DNA of 64,000 nucleotides from Sporosarcina pasteurii (GTDB lineage Bacteria > Bacillota > Bacilli > Bacillales_A > Planococcaceae). Location: positions 3,100,001 through 3,164,000 of the forward strand of contig NZ_CP160452.1 of assembly GCF_041295575.1 (NCBI RefSeq), read 5' to 3'. The notes beneath the pieces are model-generated. The model worked only from the letters and a program-made list of their open reading frames with translations, was not told the DNA's origin and searched no databases. The position numbers and the translations under genes are program-made. Below are positions 53,804 through 62,803 of this stretch, piece by piece (position 1 is the stretch's first letter; every line of letters starts with the position of its first letter).

Positions 53804-54808
53804 TTATTGCGTAACAGCTTCTCTCTTTAATGGTTCTAGGTCAATTTCAAACCCAAGATCTTCAAGCATTTCTCGGTCTCGATTACTTTCTTGGCCTTCT
53901 GTTGTTAAGTAGTCGCCGACGAATATCGAGTTTGCAGCATATAGTCCAAATGGTTGTAGGCTACGTAAATTCACTTCTCGTCCACCGGAAATTCGAATTT
54001 CTTTCGTCGGATTCATAAACCTAAATAGGCAAAGAACCTTTAAGCAATAACGAGGTGTTAATTCAGACGTTCCTTCAAGCGGCGTGCCATCGACGGCATG
54101 TAAAAAGTTTACTGGGATTGAATCTGCGTCCATCGCATGTAAACTTCGGGCCATTGCAATGACATCTTCTTTCGTTTCGCGCATTCCGACAATGACACCT
54201 GAGCACGGGGAAATCCCTGACGCCTTTGCCAATTCCACTGTATTTACGCGATCGTCAAACGTATGTGATGTCGTAATCTGATCATGATGTGCTGCGGATG
54301 TGTTGATATTATGATTATACCGATCTACGCCCGCTTCTTTTAATCGGCTTGCCTGATCTGGCTTTAAGAGACCAAGACATGCACAAACTGTCATGTGCTC
54401 ATGCTTCGCTTTAATCTCTTTTACCGAGTCAACGACAATATCGAGTTCTCGGTCTGCAGGCCCACGTCCACTGGCAACAATGCAATAAGTCCCAGCATTT
54501 AGGTCCGCAGCACGCTGAGCCCCTGCAATAATTTCTTCCCGTTTCATCATTGAATACTTTTCAATAGGTGCTTTCGACACGATGGATTGCGCACAGTACC
54601 CGCAGTTTTCGGGACATAATCCGGACTTCGTATTAATGATCATATTTAACTTCACTTTATTGCCATAATAATGCTTTCGAATTTTATAAGCAGCATGTAG
54701 AAGAGGAAGTAAATCCTCATCATCACTTTCCAAAATTGACAGCGCCTCCGCATCCGTCAAAATATGTCCGTCAAGAACTTGATTCGCTAATGCTTGAAAT
54801 GTCGTCAT
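53804..54808 (-). CDS. bioB: Biotin synthase
   Basis: A 334-residue radical-SAM enzyme inserting sulfur into dethiobiotin. The [4Fe-4S] motif is CPENCGYCAQS (CxxxCxxC), with the YNHNINTS region and the second cluster's ligands further on (CIVASGRG, CACLGLL, CSGVIVGM). It forms a pair with bioY after a 1-bp gap. No other biotin-synthesis genes are next to it. Confidence 0.97.
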   Translation of the reverse strand: MTTFQALANQVLDGHILTDAEALSILESDDEDLLPLLHAAYKIRKHYYGNKVKLNMIINTKSGLCPENCGYCAQSIVSKAPIEKYSMMKREEIIAGAQRAADLNAGTYCIVASGRGPADRELDIVVDSVKEIKAKHEHMTVCACLGLLKPDQASRLKEAGVDRYNHNINTSAAHHDQITTSHTFDDRVNTVELAKASGISPCSGVIVGMRETKEDVIAMARSLHAMDADSIPVNFLHAVDGTPLEGTSELTPRYCLKVLCLFRFMNPTKEIRISGGREVNLRSLQPFGLYAANSIFVGDYLTTEGQESNRDREMLEDLGFEIDLEPLKREAVTQ

Positions 54809-54809
54809 A

Positions 54810-55397
54810 TTATCGCCTCACTCTCAATATTTTGAACATTCGATGTCCAAAGATCCCTGCCAATACCGCGAGAAGAATATCTTTAGGTAATGGTGGTAAC
54901 ATCCATAGCCACGCCACTTTATATGTAAATGCATCAGGCGCAGCAGCCCACAGTTTATAAGCAAAATACATCCAGTTCGTTCCAAATAAATAATTCACCG
55001 TCATCGCAACTAGCGCAGCGATGATGTACCCTTGTAATTTCCCATTCTTTTCAACAATCTTCCCAGCGATATAGGCCGTAAATATAAAGGAAACAATAAA
55101 TCCAAACGTCGGGCTCACAACTGCCCCAAAGCCACCACTGAACTTTGAAAATACAGGTGCACCTGCTAGTCCAATGAACATGTAAACCGTCATCGAAATA
55201 GCACCTAAACGACTACCGAGAATGAGCCCCGCCAGAATCGCAAAAAAAGTTTGTAACGTAATAGGAACCCCACCAACTACTAAAAACGGTACGAACGCCG
55301 TTATGTTTGCACCAATCATCATAAGTGCCGCAAACATGCCACAATGCACTAGACTTAATGCATCCATTCCTTTTCTGTGTTCTACTACTGTTGTCAT
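54810..55397 (-). CDS. bioY: Biotin ECF transporter S component BioY
   Basis: A 195-residue membrane protein with about six hydrophobic segments. It contains VPFLVVGGVPITLQTFFAIL and GSRLGAISMTVYMFIGLAGA, the BioY signature. It binds biotin and is energised by the EcfA1-EcfA2-EcfT module encoded at 136-2623, a shared system. A GAGGTGA ribosome site precedes the ATG. BirA-like control sites lie upstream. Confidence 0.95.
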   Translation of the reverse strand: MTTVVEHRKGMDALSLVHCGMFAALMMIGANITAFVPFLVVGGVPITLQTFFAILAGLILGSRLGAISMTVYMFIGLAGAPVFSKFSGGFGAVVSPTFGFIVSFIFTAYIAGKIVEKNGKLQGYIIAALVAMTVNYLFGTNWMYFAYKLWAAAPDAFTYKVAWLWMLPPLPKDILLAVLAGIFGHRMFKILRVRR

Positions 55398-55428
55398 TTG
55401 TCACCTCTAGATGTTTGTCATAATTAAC

Positions 55429-55457
55429 ATAATAAAAGAATAATTCATTTGAGTCAA
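55429..55457 (-). promoter_or_regulatory. SigA-type promoter of bioY-bioB
   Basis: On the minus strand TTGACT (plus 55452-55457), 17 nt, TATTAT (plus 55429-55434), 32 bp before bioY. Confidence 0.75.
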
Positions 55458-55479
55458 CCACTTATTTACTTTAGTTAAC
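55453..55479 (-). promoter_or_regulatory. Probable BirA (biotin repressor) operator
   Basis: Half-sites GTTAAC (55474-55479) and GTTGAC on the minus strand (55453-55458) are 15 bp apart, close to the BirA pattern. The right half overlaps the -35 box, which suits repression. The spacing and left-flank bases differ slightly from the consensus I recall. Confidence 0.6.
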
Positions 55480-55587
55480 CTATTACAAGAAGGTCATCAT
55501 TTCATATTTTGAGTGGGATTACTAATATATTCGGTGAGGCGCGTCAGAACTTGGAGTAGGTTTAATAAGTCAGGAAAAAGAAATAAA

Positions 55588-55622
55588 ATTAAAAAACCGA
55601 CAGCATTTCGCCATCGGTTTTG
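55588..55622 (-). terminator. Terminator after the small membrane protein
   Basis: On the minus strand AAACCGATGGC and GCTGTCGGTTT pair around a 5-nt loop, followed by TTTTTT. Confidence 0.85.
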
Positions 55623-55633
55623 ATTTCTACTTC

Positions 55634-55816
55634 TTATCTTTCTTCTTCGTTTTTTGGAAATAGGAAATACGAAATGATCCCACTTACAATGACTGCACCT
55701 ATTGTGATATAGATTCGCGTCTCTTCAGGAACATCCGTATGATTCCGATTTAATATCGCCCAACTTGCCCAAGCAACAATGAGCATGATCGGGATCACAA
55801 ATTTAAAAATCCGCAA
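55634..55816 (-). CDS. Small two-helix membrane protein, unknown
   Basis: A 60-residue protein with two hydrophobic segments (about 4-24 and 38-55) joined by the hydrophilic turn NRNHTDVPEETR, ending in the charged KNEEER. I chose a TTG start at 55816 because GAGGGTGA lies 5-8 nt upstream; the frame remains open five codons further. It is followed by a terminator. No function is assigned. Confidence 0.65.
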   Translation of the reverse strand: MRIFKFVIPIMLIVAWASWAILNRNHTDVPEETRIYITIGAVIVSGIISYFLFPKNEEER

Positions 55817-55867
55817 GCAGTTCACCCTCAATAAATTATAGTAAACTTAGTTTACCATAATTCGGAA

Positions 55868-56266
55868 TTACATCCACGGGCAACGTCTTGCACCGCCACA
55901 TCCACAACCGCATCCGTGTCCATGGCCGTGTCCGTGTCCGTGCCCTCCTTCGAATGCTGGCCCAAGCCCCATTCCTGGTCCATATCCTGGTCCTGGTCCG
56001 TATCCCGGTCCGTTCTCGCCAGGCGAAAACGAAGCGCCCATTACATCCTGTGTTGTTTCAGTGTAATAGTGTCTCGGAACATCGACGACATGGTGCCTAT
56101 TTACGTTGACAACTGGATGGATAACCGGTACCTCGCGCTGAGAAAACTGATCATGGCAACGATAGACAGGCGGACATACAATTGGTTCAACTTGATTGTG
56201 CCCCATTGGACTGTGCCCCGTTGGATGGTGCCCCCATTGTTCAGGCATATTTCCATGATTCATCAT
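55868..56266 (-). CDS. CotD-family spore coat protein
   Basis: A 132-residue His/Gly-rich protein. The core ICPPVYRCHDQFSQREVPVI, then HPVVNVNRHHVVDVPRHYY, matches the CotD inner-coat family. A Gly-Pro-rich stretch (GPGYGPGPGYGPG) and a GHGHGHGHGH run follow, ending CGCGCGGARRCPW. The tail differs from B. subtilis CotD and could bind metal. A GGAGGTGAT site precedes the ATG. I could not identify a sporulation-sigma promoter with confidence. Confidence 0.78.
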   Translation of the reverse strand: MMNHGNMPEQWGHHPTGHSPMGHNQVEPIVCPPVYRCHDQFSQREVPVIHPVVNVNRHHVVDVPRHYYTETTQDVMGASFSPGENGPGYGPGPGYGPGMGLGPAFEGGHGHGHGHGHGCGCGCGGARRCPWM

Positions 56267-56394
56267 GCTCTATCACCTCCTCCCTCTAGTACATGCAACA
56301 AAAATACAAGTACACGGGCAAGAGACTAGATAGCTAAAAAATGATAGAAACAATCACTACATCTAAGTTATTAAAGGGAGCACCATGAGAAGTT

Positions 56395-57018
56395 TCAGAG
56401 TCCCAAAAATACTAAACCACTGATCACTAAAATGACGAGACAAATAACGATGACGAAGACAATTCCTGCGTATATCATAATTGTTCCAAACCCTCTTAAC
56501 GCCGAAAACTGATGTGCATACCCAATTGCTTTAGACAGAATAACGATGCCATAGATTGATAAACCCATCATGACAATCAGATAAAATACATAAAAACCGA
56601 ACGACATATTTGTAACCGCAAACGGTCCAACAGGCTCTCTAAATAAATCTTTTCCATAAATCAGTACTGCAATGATTGAGATAGGAAGCATTCCAATCAT
56701 TGGAAGTGAACCACTTGCGACCGCCAAGCACATTTGCTTCCATTGACCTTTTCCGCCAAGAATTTTTCCAATAAATAAATACACGCCCGCATTAAAAAAA
56801 TAGAAAAACACACTCATTGTAATAGCAATAAATAAAGAAATAAAAAGAATTGTCGGCAATGAAAATCCTGATAATAGACCCGTATCTGCAAATGAAAACA
56901 CACTTGTGCCAATGGATACAATCACAGTAACTAAAATTCCATAACCGAGTGATCTTTGCTCAATCATATCTTGCAAAGTTTGTTCCGGTTTCGACCAAAT
57001 TGATAGAAAAGGATTCAT
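56395..57018 (-). CDS. Yip1-domain membrane protein
   Basis: A 207-residue membrane protein with about five hydrophobic segments (around 28-48, 55-88, 110-122, 140-160, 180-203). The N-terminus NPFLSIWSKPEQTLQDMIEQ and the segment GKGQWKQMCLAVASGSLPMI are typical of Yip1-family proteins in Bacilli, where the role is unknown. GGGAGG precedes the ATG. It is not obviously part of an operon. Confidence 0.75.
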   Translation of the reverse strand: MNPFLSIWSKPEQTLQDMIEQRSLGYGILVTVIVSIGTSVFSFADTGLLSGFSLPTILFISLFIAITMSVFFYFFNAGVYLFIGKILGGKGQWKQMCLAVASGSLPMIGMLPISIIAVLIYGKDLFREPVGPFAVTNMSFGFYVFYLIVMMGLSIYGIVILSKAIGYAHQFSALRGFGTIMIYAGIVFVIVICLVILVISGLVFLGL

Positions 57019-57115
57019 CCCATTCCTCCCTTACCCTTTATCTTAATCTATGTATCATTATGATATTTCAACACCCTACTTCATATATCCGAGTCATCGT
57101 TCATTTATAGCAATA

Positions 57116-57142
57116 TAAAAAACCTCACGTAATTGTGAGGTT
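57116..57142 (-). terminator. Terminator after the 60-residue ORF
   Basis: The perfect repeat CCTCACAATTACGTGAGG on the minus strand (7-bp stem) is followed by six T. Confidence 0.88.
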
Positions 57143-57147
57143 TATGA

Positions 57148-57330
57148 TTATTGATAGGTCTCTGGTAATTCCTTTTCTTGATGGGACTCTCCTCTATCAA
57201 ACACTTCAGAATCCCCGTATGGATACGACTCAAAGACTGGCGATCCTTCACCAATCATATTCAATGCTGCATTGACATCTTCATCTTGTCTTTTGGCCAT
57301 TTCTTCCGGATCAATAGGTATATAATTCAT
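57148..57330 (-). CDS. Small acidic protein, unknown
   Basis: A 60-residue hydrophilic protein, MNYIPIDPEEMAKRQDEDVN, with NMIGEGSPVFESYPYG and a charged tail HQEKELPETYQ. The ATG at 57330 has GAGGAGGT 8 nt upstream and a clear terminator follows, so I consider it real. It has no membrane segment and no cysteine. It lies near the coat gene and may be expressed in sporulation, but nothing proves this. Confidence 0.65.
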   Translation of the reverse strand: MNYIPIDPEEMAKRQDEDVNAALNMIGEGSPVFESYPYGDSEVFDRGESHQEKELPETYQ

Positions 57331-57464
57331 ATGGACCAACCTCCTCTACATATTAACCGTGGCTAAATGTGATAGGAACCGAGATTGTCAATTATACTAT
57401 TCATCTAATCACCTTTATTATGCCAAGTACTCTGTATATAACAAACTGTTCCATGCTAGACATC

Positions 57465-57494
57465 GTGAATCGGCATAGACGTAGCGCGATTCAC
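57465..57494. repeat. Inverted repeat in the divergent gap
   Basis: GTGAATCG and CGATTCAC (57465-57472, 57487-57494) are separated by 14 bp. They lie between the minus-strand 60-residue gene and the plus-strand DCC gene, without a T-run. This could be an operator for a dimeric regulator. Confidence 0.35.
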
Positions 57495-57581
57495 TTCCAC
57501 CTTACAATCAGGATATTTAAGTTTTTTTTACAGTCATCCTCTAGAGATATCGTGTATACTATCAATTAAGGAGGCGGTCTC

Positions 57582-57974
57582 ATGAAACGAATTGTTTTAT
57601 TTGATGGAGCGTGCAACTTTTGTAATGCAAATGTTCATTTTATAATTAATCGTGATCCTTATGCACATTTCTACTTTTCTTCATTACAAAGTGACAAAGG
57701 CCAAGAACTTGTTCAAAAGTTTGCGATTCCAAAAGAGAAAGACAGTCTCGTCCTGATTGAAAATAATAAAGTCTATACGGAGTCTTCTGCCGCCTTGCAT
57801 ATTGCCAAAAAACTAGACGGGTTATGGCATCTATTGTTCTTACTTATACTCATTCCACGCCCAATTCGTGACGGCGTTTATAAGTGTATCGCGAAAAATC
57901 GGTATAATTGGTTTGCCAAGAAGAAAGATTCTTGTACATTGCCTTCTTCTGAAATTAGGAGAAGATTCCTCTGA
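57582..57974 (+). CDS. DCC-family thiol-disulfide oxidoreductase-like protein (DUF393)
   Basis: The only plus-strand gene. A 130-residue protein with the signature VLFDGACNFCNANVHFII (DxxCxxC) and the later LHIAKKLDGLWHLLFLLILIP and RNRYNWF-type segment (KNRYNWFAKK). This is the DUF393/DCC family, resembling B. subtilis YuxK. Thioredoxin-like redox activity is predicted from the CxxC, not known. An AAGGAGGCGG ribosome site lies 6 nt before the ATG. It shares a bidirectional terminator with the DUF779 gene. Confidence 0.88.
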   Translation: MKRIVLFDGACNFCNANVHFIINRDPYAHFYFSSLQSDKGQELVQKFAIPKEKDSLVLIENNKVYTESSAALHIAKKLDGLWHLLFLLILIPRPIRDGVYKCIAKNRYNWFAKKKDSCTLPSSEIRRRFL

Positions 57975-57993
57975 GAGCATTCACCTGAACCTA

Positions 57994-58036
57994 AAAAAAT
58001 CGCAAGCGAGTTTTTACAACTTACTTGCGATTTTTA
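57994..58036. terminator. Bidirectional terminator
   Basis: AAATCGCAAG and CTTGCGATTT (10 bp, 57997-58033) are flanked by A and T runs, ending both the DCC gene and the convergent DUF779 gene. Confidence 0.88.
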
Positions 58037-58048
58037 TGATGAACCCTG

Positions 58049-58420
58049 CTAACCTTCTATACTGGCTAATCGTTCATTTTCTTCATCTGTAAAGGCTCGT
58101 GACCTCGTCAAGAATCGTTTGCCTTCTACGCCTTCAAGAGAGAACATGCCGCCCCGTCCATCGACTACATCAATGATCAGTTGTGTATGCTTCCAATAAT
58201 CAAATTGGTTTTGGTGCATGTAAAACGGAACGTCTCCAATTTTACCGAGCAACACATCTTGCTGACCAATGATTAACTCGCCTTTTGGATAGCACATTGG
58301 CGAAGACCCATCACAGCAACCACCCGATTGGTGGAACATGAGCGGTCCATACTTCGACTTTAATAAGGCTAGAAGTTCAAGAGTCGCATCGGTAGCGATT
58401 ACGCGCGCGATTTCATTCAT
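58049..58420 (-). CDS. DUF779 family protein
   Basis: A 123-residue protein with HQSGGCCDGSSPMCYPKGEL (vicinal Cys and a third Cys) and PFYMHQNQFDYWKHTQL. DUF779 proteins regularly sit directly behind aldehyde dehydrogenases of the AldB/ExaC type, as here, 6 bp after the stop of that gene. The conserved Cys cluster suggests metal or redox binding. The exact role is unknown. Confidence 0.88.
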   Translation of the reverse strand: MNEIARVIATDATLELLALLKSKYGPLMFHQSGGCCDGSSPMCYPKGELIIGQQDVLLGKIGDVPFYMHQNQFDYWKHTQLIIDVVDGRGGMFSLEGVEGKRFLTRSRAFTDEENERLASIEG

Positions 58421-58426
58421 CTCTAC

Positions 58427-59968
58427 TTAAAAGAGACCCGTTTTATTTTTGTCATAGCTTACGAGCATATTTTTTGTTTGCTGGTAATGAGAGAGCATTT
58501 GCAAGTGATTTTCTCTACCGATACCAGATGCTTTATAGCCACCGAAAGCTGCATGTGCAGGGTAGACGTGGTAGCAATTTGTCCAGACGCGACCTGCTTG
58601 GATATTACGGCCAAAACGATACGCAGTATTAATATCGCGCGTCCATACTGCAGCACCTAATCCATATAAAGTATCGTTTGCGATTTCCAATGCTTCTTCT
58701 TTCGTTTTGAAAGTCGTTACAGAGACTACAGGACCAAAGATTTCTTCTTGGAAAACGCGCATTTTATTATTGCCTTTAAAGACAGTTGGCTTCACGTAAT
58801 ATCCGTCTTTCAAATCGCCTGGCAGTTCATTCTTCTCGCCGCCAATTAAGCATTCAGCGCCTTCTTGTTTACCGATATCCAGGTAAGACAAGATTTTCTC
58901 CAATTGTTCAGATGATGCCTGTGCCCCCATCATAACAGTTGGATCTAGTGGATTTCCTGTTTTAATCGCCTTTACTTTTTCAAGTGCACGCGCCATAAAT
59001 TTATCGTAAATGGACTCATGGATGAGCGCACGGGAAGGACATGTACATACTTCACCTTGGTTTAGTGCGAACATAACAAATCCTTCTACTGCTTTATCGA
59101 AAAACTCGTCGTCTGCATCAGCGATATCTTCAAAGAAAATATTCGGTGACTTTCCGCCAAGTTCTAATGTTACTGGAATTGTATTTTGTGATGCATATTG
59201 CATAATGAGGCGCCCTGTCGTCGTCTCACCAGTAAATGCAATTTTGCCAATTCGCGGGCTAGACGCGAGCGGTTTACCTGCTTCCAAACCGAAACCGTTG
59301 ACGACGTTCACAACGCCTGCTGGAAGTAAATCTTCAATTAACTCTAGCAACACCATAATAGATGCCGGCGTTTGTTCAGCCGGTTTCAAGACAACGCAGT
59401 TTCCTGCTGCTAATGCTGGCGCTAATTTCCACACAGCCATTAAGATTGGGAAGTTCCAAGGAATAATCTGTCCAACAACGCCAATCGGCTCGTGAAAATG
59501 ATAAGCAACCGTATCATCATCGATTTGACTCACGCCGCCTTCTTGCGCACGGATTGCGCTTGCAAAATAACGGAAATGATCAACCGCAAGCGGTATGTCT
59601 GCAGCTAACGGTTCGCGAACTGCTTTACCGTTATCCCAAGACTCCGCAACTGCCAGCAATTCTTTATTTTCTTCAATACGATCTGCAATTTTCAAGAGGA
59701 TGTTCGCACGTTCTGTGACAGATGTCTTACCCCACGCATCTTTTGCGGCATGCGCTGCGTCTAATGCAAGTTCAATATCTTCTGCCGTCGAGCGTGCCAC
59801 TTTTGTGAAAACTTTTCCAGTAACCGGCGTTACATTATCAAAGTATTGCCCTTTTACTGGCGGCGTCCATTTCCCACCAATATAGTTGTCATACTTCTCC
59901 TTAAAATTAACGACAGCACCTTCAGTGTTTGGAAACGCATAGACCTTGTTTTCAACAGCTTGTACCAT
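58427..59968 (-). CDS. NAD-dependent aldehyde dehydrogenase (AldB/ExaC type)
   Basis: A 513-residue enzyme. The cofactor site contains [20 protein letters not shown] and the [11 protein letters not shown] region; the catalytic Glu is in [16 protein letters not shown] and the nucleophilic Cys in [16 protein letters not shown]. The [11 protein letters not shown] form and the following DUF779 gene fit the acetaldehyde dehydrogenase branch. GGAGG lies before the ATG. Upstream, TTGACA with a weak TAGTGT 17 nt on (60022-60050) is the best promoter candidate. The substrate is inferred. Confidence 0.93.
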   Translation of the reverse strand: MVQAVENKVYAFPNTEGAVVNFKEKYDNYIGGKWTPPVKGQYFDNVTPVTGKVFTKVARSTAEDIELALDAAHAAKDAWGKTSVTERANILLKIADRIEENKELLAVAESWDNGKAVREPLAADIPLAVDHFRYFASAIRAQEGGVSQIDDDTVAYHFHEPIGVVGQIIPWNFPILMAVWKLAPALAAGNCVVLKPAEQTPASIMVLLELIEDLLPAGVVNVVNGFGLEAGKPLASSPRIGKIAFTGETTTGRLIMQYASQNTIPVTLELGGKSPNIFFEDIADADDEFFDKAVEGFVMFALNQGEVCTCPSRALIHESIYDKFMARALEKVKAIKTGNPLDPTVMMGAQASSEQLEKILSYLDIGKQEGAECLIGGEKNELPGDLKDGYYVKPTVFKGNNKMRVFQEEIFGPVVSVTTFKTKEEALEIANDTLYGLGAAVWTRDINTAYRFGRNIQAGRVWTNCYHVYPAHAAFGGYKASGIGRENHLQMLSHYQQTKNMLVSYDKNKTGLF

Positions 59969-60266
59969 TTACATTCCTCCAATTTAGCATTGAATTTTTT
60001 AAATATTTAGTACCATTACCAACACTACAATAACACAACTATTCTGTCAAATTGGTAGTGTCATTCCTTTTTATCGTGAATGTTTCACTTTTTGTCGTTT
60101 TACTTTTACCGTATATATCGCTCTCCTTCTGCTGATCATCGAAACCTTGACGAATCAATACGTTTTTACACGCACTACTACTCTATGGGAGGATACTAGA
60201 TAATATGCATGAATTATTTATTTTTTAATAACGCATGGTGAATGCCAATCAATCCTATAAAACATC
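59969..60266. other. Intergenic region upstream of the aldehyde dehydrogenase gene
   Basis: A 409-bp gap to the next gene. It holds the weak promoter candidate for the aldehyde dehydrogenase (TTGACA-17-TAGTGT at 60022-60050 on the minus strand) with a TACCAA-type partial repeat around it. I saw no clear sigma-54 site, gene or RNA. The right end is the terminator of the amidohydrolase operon. Confidence 0.4.
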
Positions 60267-60305
60267 ATAAAAAAGCGATTCATCTCTTATAGAGATTGAA
60301 TCGCT
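60267..60305 (-). terminator. Terminator of the amidohydrolase operon
   Basis: On the minus strand AGCGATTCAATCTC and the complementary GAGATGAATCGCT form a long stem with a TATA-type loop, followed by TTTTTT. Confidence 0.92.
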
Positions 60306-60377
60306 GAATGATTATAGAATTACTACCAATGAATTCTAATTTTCGATATTTCCTTTTAGTATATTAAAACCATTCAT

Positions 60378-61553
60378 TTACTGGTTCAAATACGCCCATG
60401 CAAATTGTGCATAGAGTTCTGCGCCTGTCGCAAGTGCATCTTCGTCAATATCAAAGCTGCCATGGTGATGCGACCATTCCGTATCTTTCTCGGTGTTCCC
60501 ACTTCCTACAAGCGCGAAGCTACCTGGGGCTTTATCCAAATAAAACGAGAAGTCTTCCGCGCCCATCGTTGGTTTTTCATTATAAAGAACATCCGGACCA
60601 AATGCTTCTGTAGCAACTTGCTGTACAAGCATCGCGCTGGCTTCATTATTAATCACCGGTTGTGTACCACGAATATATTCGACTTCCGCAGTCGCACCGT
60701 ACATTGCTGCCACGTTTTGAGCATAATCGGCAATGCTTTTTTCAATATGATCACGCGTCTCCTGATTAAATGTACGCACTGTTCCTTCTATAAGTGCATT
60801 CTCAGCAATCACGTTAAATCGCGTGCCAACATCCATTCTGCCGATTGTAAGAACGGCGGCATTTTGCGGATCGATTGTCCGCGAGATCACTGTTTGAACG
60901 TTCATCACGAATGAAGAAGCGACAACTGCCGCGTCGATACAATCTTCAGGAATCGCTCCGTGCCCGCCTTTTCCTACAAAGTGAACCTTGAAAATGTCAG
61001 CGGCGGCGAACGATGGTCCAGGCGGACATGACACTTGATGTGTCTGCATTTGTGACCAAATATGGATTCCAAATACATGATCAACACTCTCCATCGCACC
61101 TTGTTCAACCATCGCCTTAGCTCCCTCTGCAATTTCTTCAGCTGGCTGGAATATTAGACGGATATTTCCTTGAAGCCCGTCCTTCACTTCCGACAAGGCT
61201 TTTGCAGCCATCAGCAGCATGGAAGTATGCGCATCATGTCCACACGCATGCATTTTCCCCGCTACTTTTGAAGCGTATGGGACATGCGTATTTAACTGTT
61301 CAACAGGTAGCGCATCCATATCGCCTCGCAGCGCAACCGTCTTACCGCCTGGTTGACCTTCTATCTCAGCAATGACTCCTGTTGGTTCTGTTTTTCGGTA
61401 CGAAATGCCAAGCTTGTCGAGATAATCGCAAATGAACTGGGTTGTTTTCACTTCTTCCCACGGCAACTCCGGTTCACTATGGAATGTTCGTCGCAATGCG
61501 ATTAGCTCTTCACGATCCCGTGTAACTGTATCTTTAATTTGTTGATTGATCAT
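60378..61553 (-). CDS. M20D-family amidohydrolase
   Basis: A 391-residue metallohydrolase of the IAA-amino-acid/N-acyl-amino-acid hydrolase type. Metal residues occur in ALRGDMDALPV, GKMHACGHDAHTSMLL and FQPAEEIAEGAKAMVEQGA; the lid domain has GKGGHGAIPEDCIDAA; a late metal site is PTMGAEDFSFYL. It would remove an acyl group from an amino-acid-like compound. The substrate is unknown. The start overlaps the previous gene's stop by 4 bp. A terminator follows. Confidence 0.9.
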   Translation of the reverse strand: MINQQIKDTVTRDREELIALRRTFHSEPELPWEEVKTTQFICDYLDKLGISYRKTEPTGVIAEIEGQPGGKTVALRGDMDALPVEQLNTHVPYASKVAGKMHACGHDAHTSMLLMAAKALSEVKDGLQGNIRLIFQPAEEIAEGAKAMVEQGAMESVDHVFGIHIWSQMQTHQVSCPPGPSFAAADIFKVHFVGKGGHGAIPEDCIDAAVVASSFVMNVQTVISRTIDPQNAAVLTIGRMDVGTRFNVIAENALIEGTVRTFNQETRDHIEKSIADYAQNVAAMYGATAEVEYIRGTQPVINNEASAMLVQQVATEAFGPDVLYNEKPTMGAEDFSFYLDKAPGSFALVGSGNTEKDTEWSHHHGSFDIDEDALATGAELYAQFAWAYLNQ

Positions 61554-62785
61554 GATGATTTCTCCTTCATTAATTTATTAATCGTTTCGAATAAAATATT
61601 TGTACCTACCGCCAAATCTGTTGCACTCGACCATTCTTCCGGGCAATGACTCAGTCCAGCTTTACTCGGGATGAAAATCATTCCACAAGCGGTGAAATCT
61701 GATAAAACCATCGCATCATGACCCGCTCCGCTTTGTATAGAGCAATTCGAAGAACCCAGTAAATCACTCGATTCTTTCAATACAGAACGAATGCTTGCAT
61801 CTAATAATTTCGGTTGAATAGACATCTGTTCTTTAACAGTTATTTGAATACCTTCATCTTTTTGAGTCATAATTCTTTCTTTCGTGCGCTTGACAGCCTC
61901 GAGCACGTGCTCCTCTTCACCTGAACGTATATCAACTGTGAAAGTGACGTTTTCAGGAATGACATTTGACCCGTTTGGGAATACGTTTAATCGTCCTGTT
62001 GTGATGACAGTTCCATTACCGACCGTAGCGGCAATCTCAGGCAAATCGCCAACTATGCGCGCAGCAGTGACGAGCGCATCCGAACGTCTGTCCATCGGCG
62101 TCGTCCCTGCATGTCCCGCTCGCCCTTGCACCGTCACCTCTAAATGGGTGAGGCCAACAATTCCTTCAACAATCCCAACTTGGATTCCTTTTTCTTCAAG
62201 TATCGGACCTTGCTCGATATGCAGTTCAAGAAAAGCAAGAATTGTTTTCGGATCGCGCACTTTCTTTTTCGAAGGATCTAGTCCAATCTCCAACATCGCA
62301 TCTTTTGCTAATATGCCTTCCGCATCCGCCAACTGATCAAAGTCCGACTCAGTTAGGACGCCCATCATCCCCCTTGAGCCCATAAGCCCGCCCCCAAACC
62401 GCGAGCCTTCCTCTTCAACAAACGCAATAATTTCAAGAGGATAGAGAGGCGTAATGGCATTTTCCTTAAACAGTGCAGCCAATTCCAACCCCACAACTAC
62501 ACCAGCAGTCCCGTCATAGGCACCACCATTTGGAACAGAATCAAAGTGAGAGCCGACCAGTACGGAAGGCTTGTCCGGCATCTGCCCTTCAAGTTTCCCG
62601 AAAATATTTCCGAAACCATCTTCTGTAACGGTAAGCCCGTATTCGACCATTCTTTCCTTAATGTAGTTTCGTGCTAGTAAATCTTCTTGACTATACGTCA
62701 ATCTTGTTACACCTTGACCTGGCGTTGCCGTAAATTGGCTTAATAACTCGATATGCTGTTGAATCCGGTTTTGATTTGCTTTCAT
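61550..62785 (-). CDS. M20-family Zn hydrolase (hydantoinase/carbamoylase type)
   Basis: A 411-residue protein. Metal motifs are VGSHFDSVPNGGAYDGTAGV, VEEEGSRFGGGLMGSRGMMG and LELHIEQGPILEEKG; a lid with QGRAGHAGTTPMDRRSDALV; and SGAGHDAMVLSDF near the end. This is the N-carbamoyl-L-amino acid hydrolase / allantoate amidohydrolase / ureidoglycolate family. No hydantoinase or allantoinase gene is nearby, so the substrate cannot be set. It is coupled to the M20D gene. Confidence 0.9.
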   Translation of the reverse strand: MKANQNRIQQHIELLSQFTATPGQGVTRLTYSQEDLLARNYIKERMVEYGLTVTEDGFGNIFGKLEGQMPDKPSVLVGSHFDSVPNGGAYDGTAGVVVGLELAALFKENAITPLYPLEIIAFVEEEGSRFGGGLMGSRGMMGVLTESDFDQLADAEGILAKDAMLEIGLDPSKKKVRDPKTILAFLELHIEQGPILEEKGIQVGIVEGIVGLTHLEVTVQGRAGHAGTTPMDRRSDALVTAARIVGDLPEIAATVGNGTVITTGRLNVFPNGSNVIPENVTFTVDIRSGEEEHVLEAVKRTKERIMTQKDEGIQITVKEQMSIQPKLLDASIRSVLKESSDLLGSSNCSIQSGAGHDAMVLSDFTACGMIFIPSKAGLSHCPEEWSSATDLAVGTNILFETINKLMKEKSS

Positions 62786-62803
62786 AACTTCAACCCTCTC
62801 TAC

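Noticed and set aside
60205..60228. Plus-strand mini-ORF with a GGGAGG site ahead of the amidohydrolase terminator
   Set aside because: Only seven codons, with no clear promoter; could be chance.
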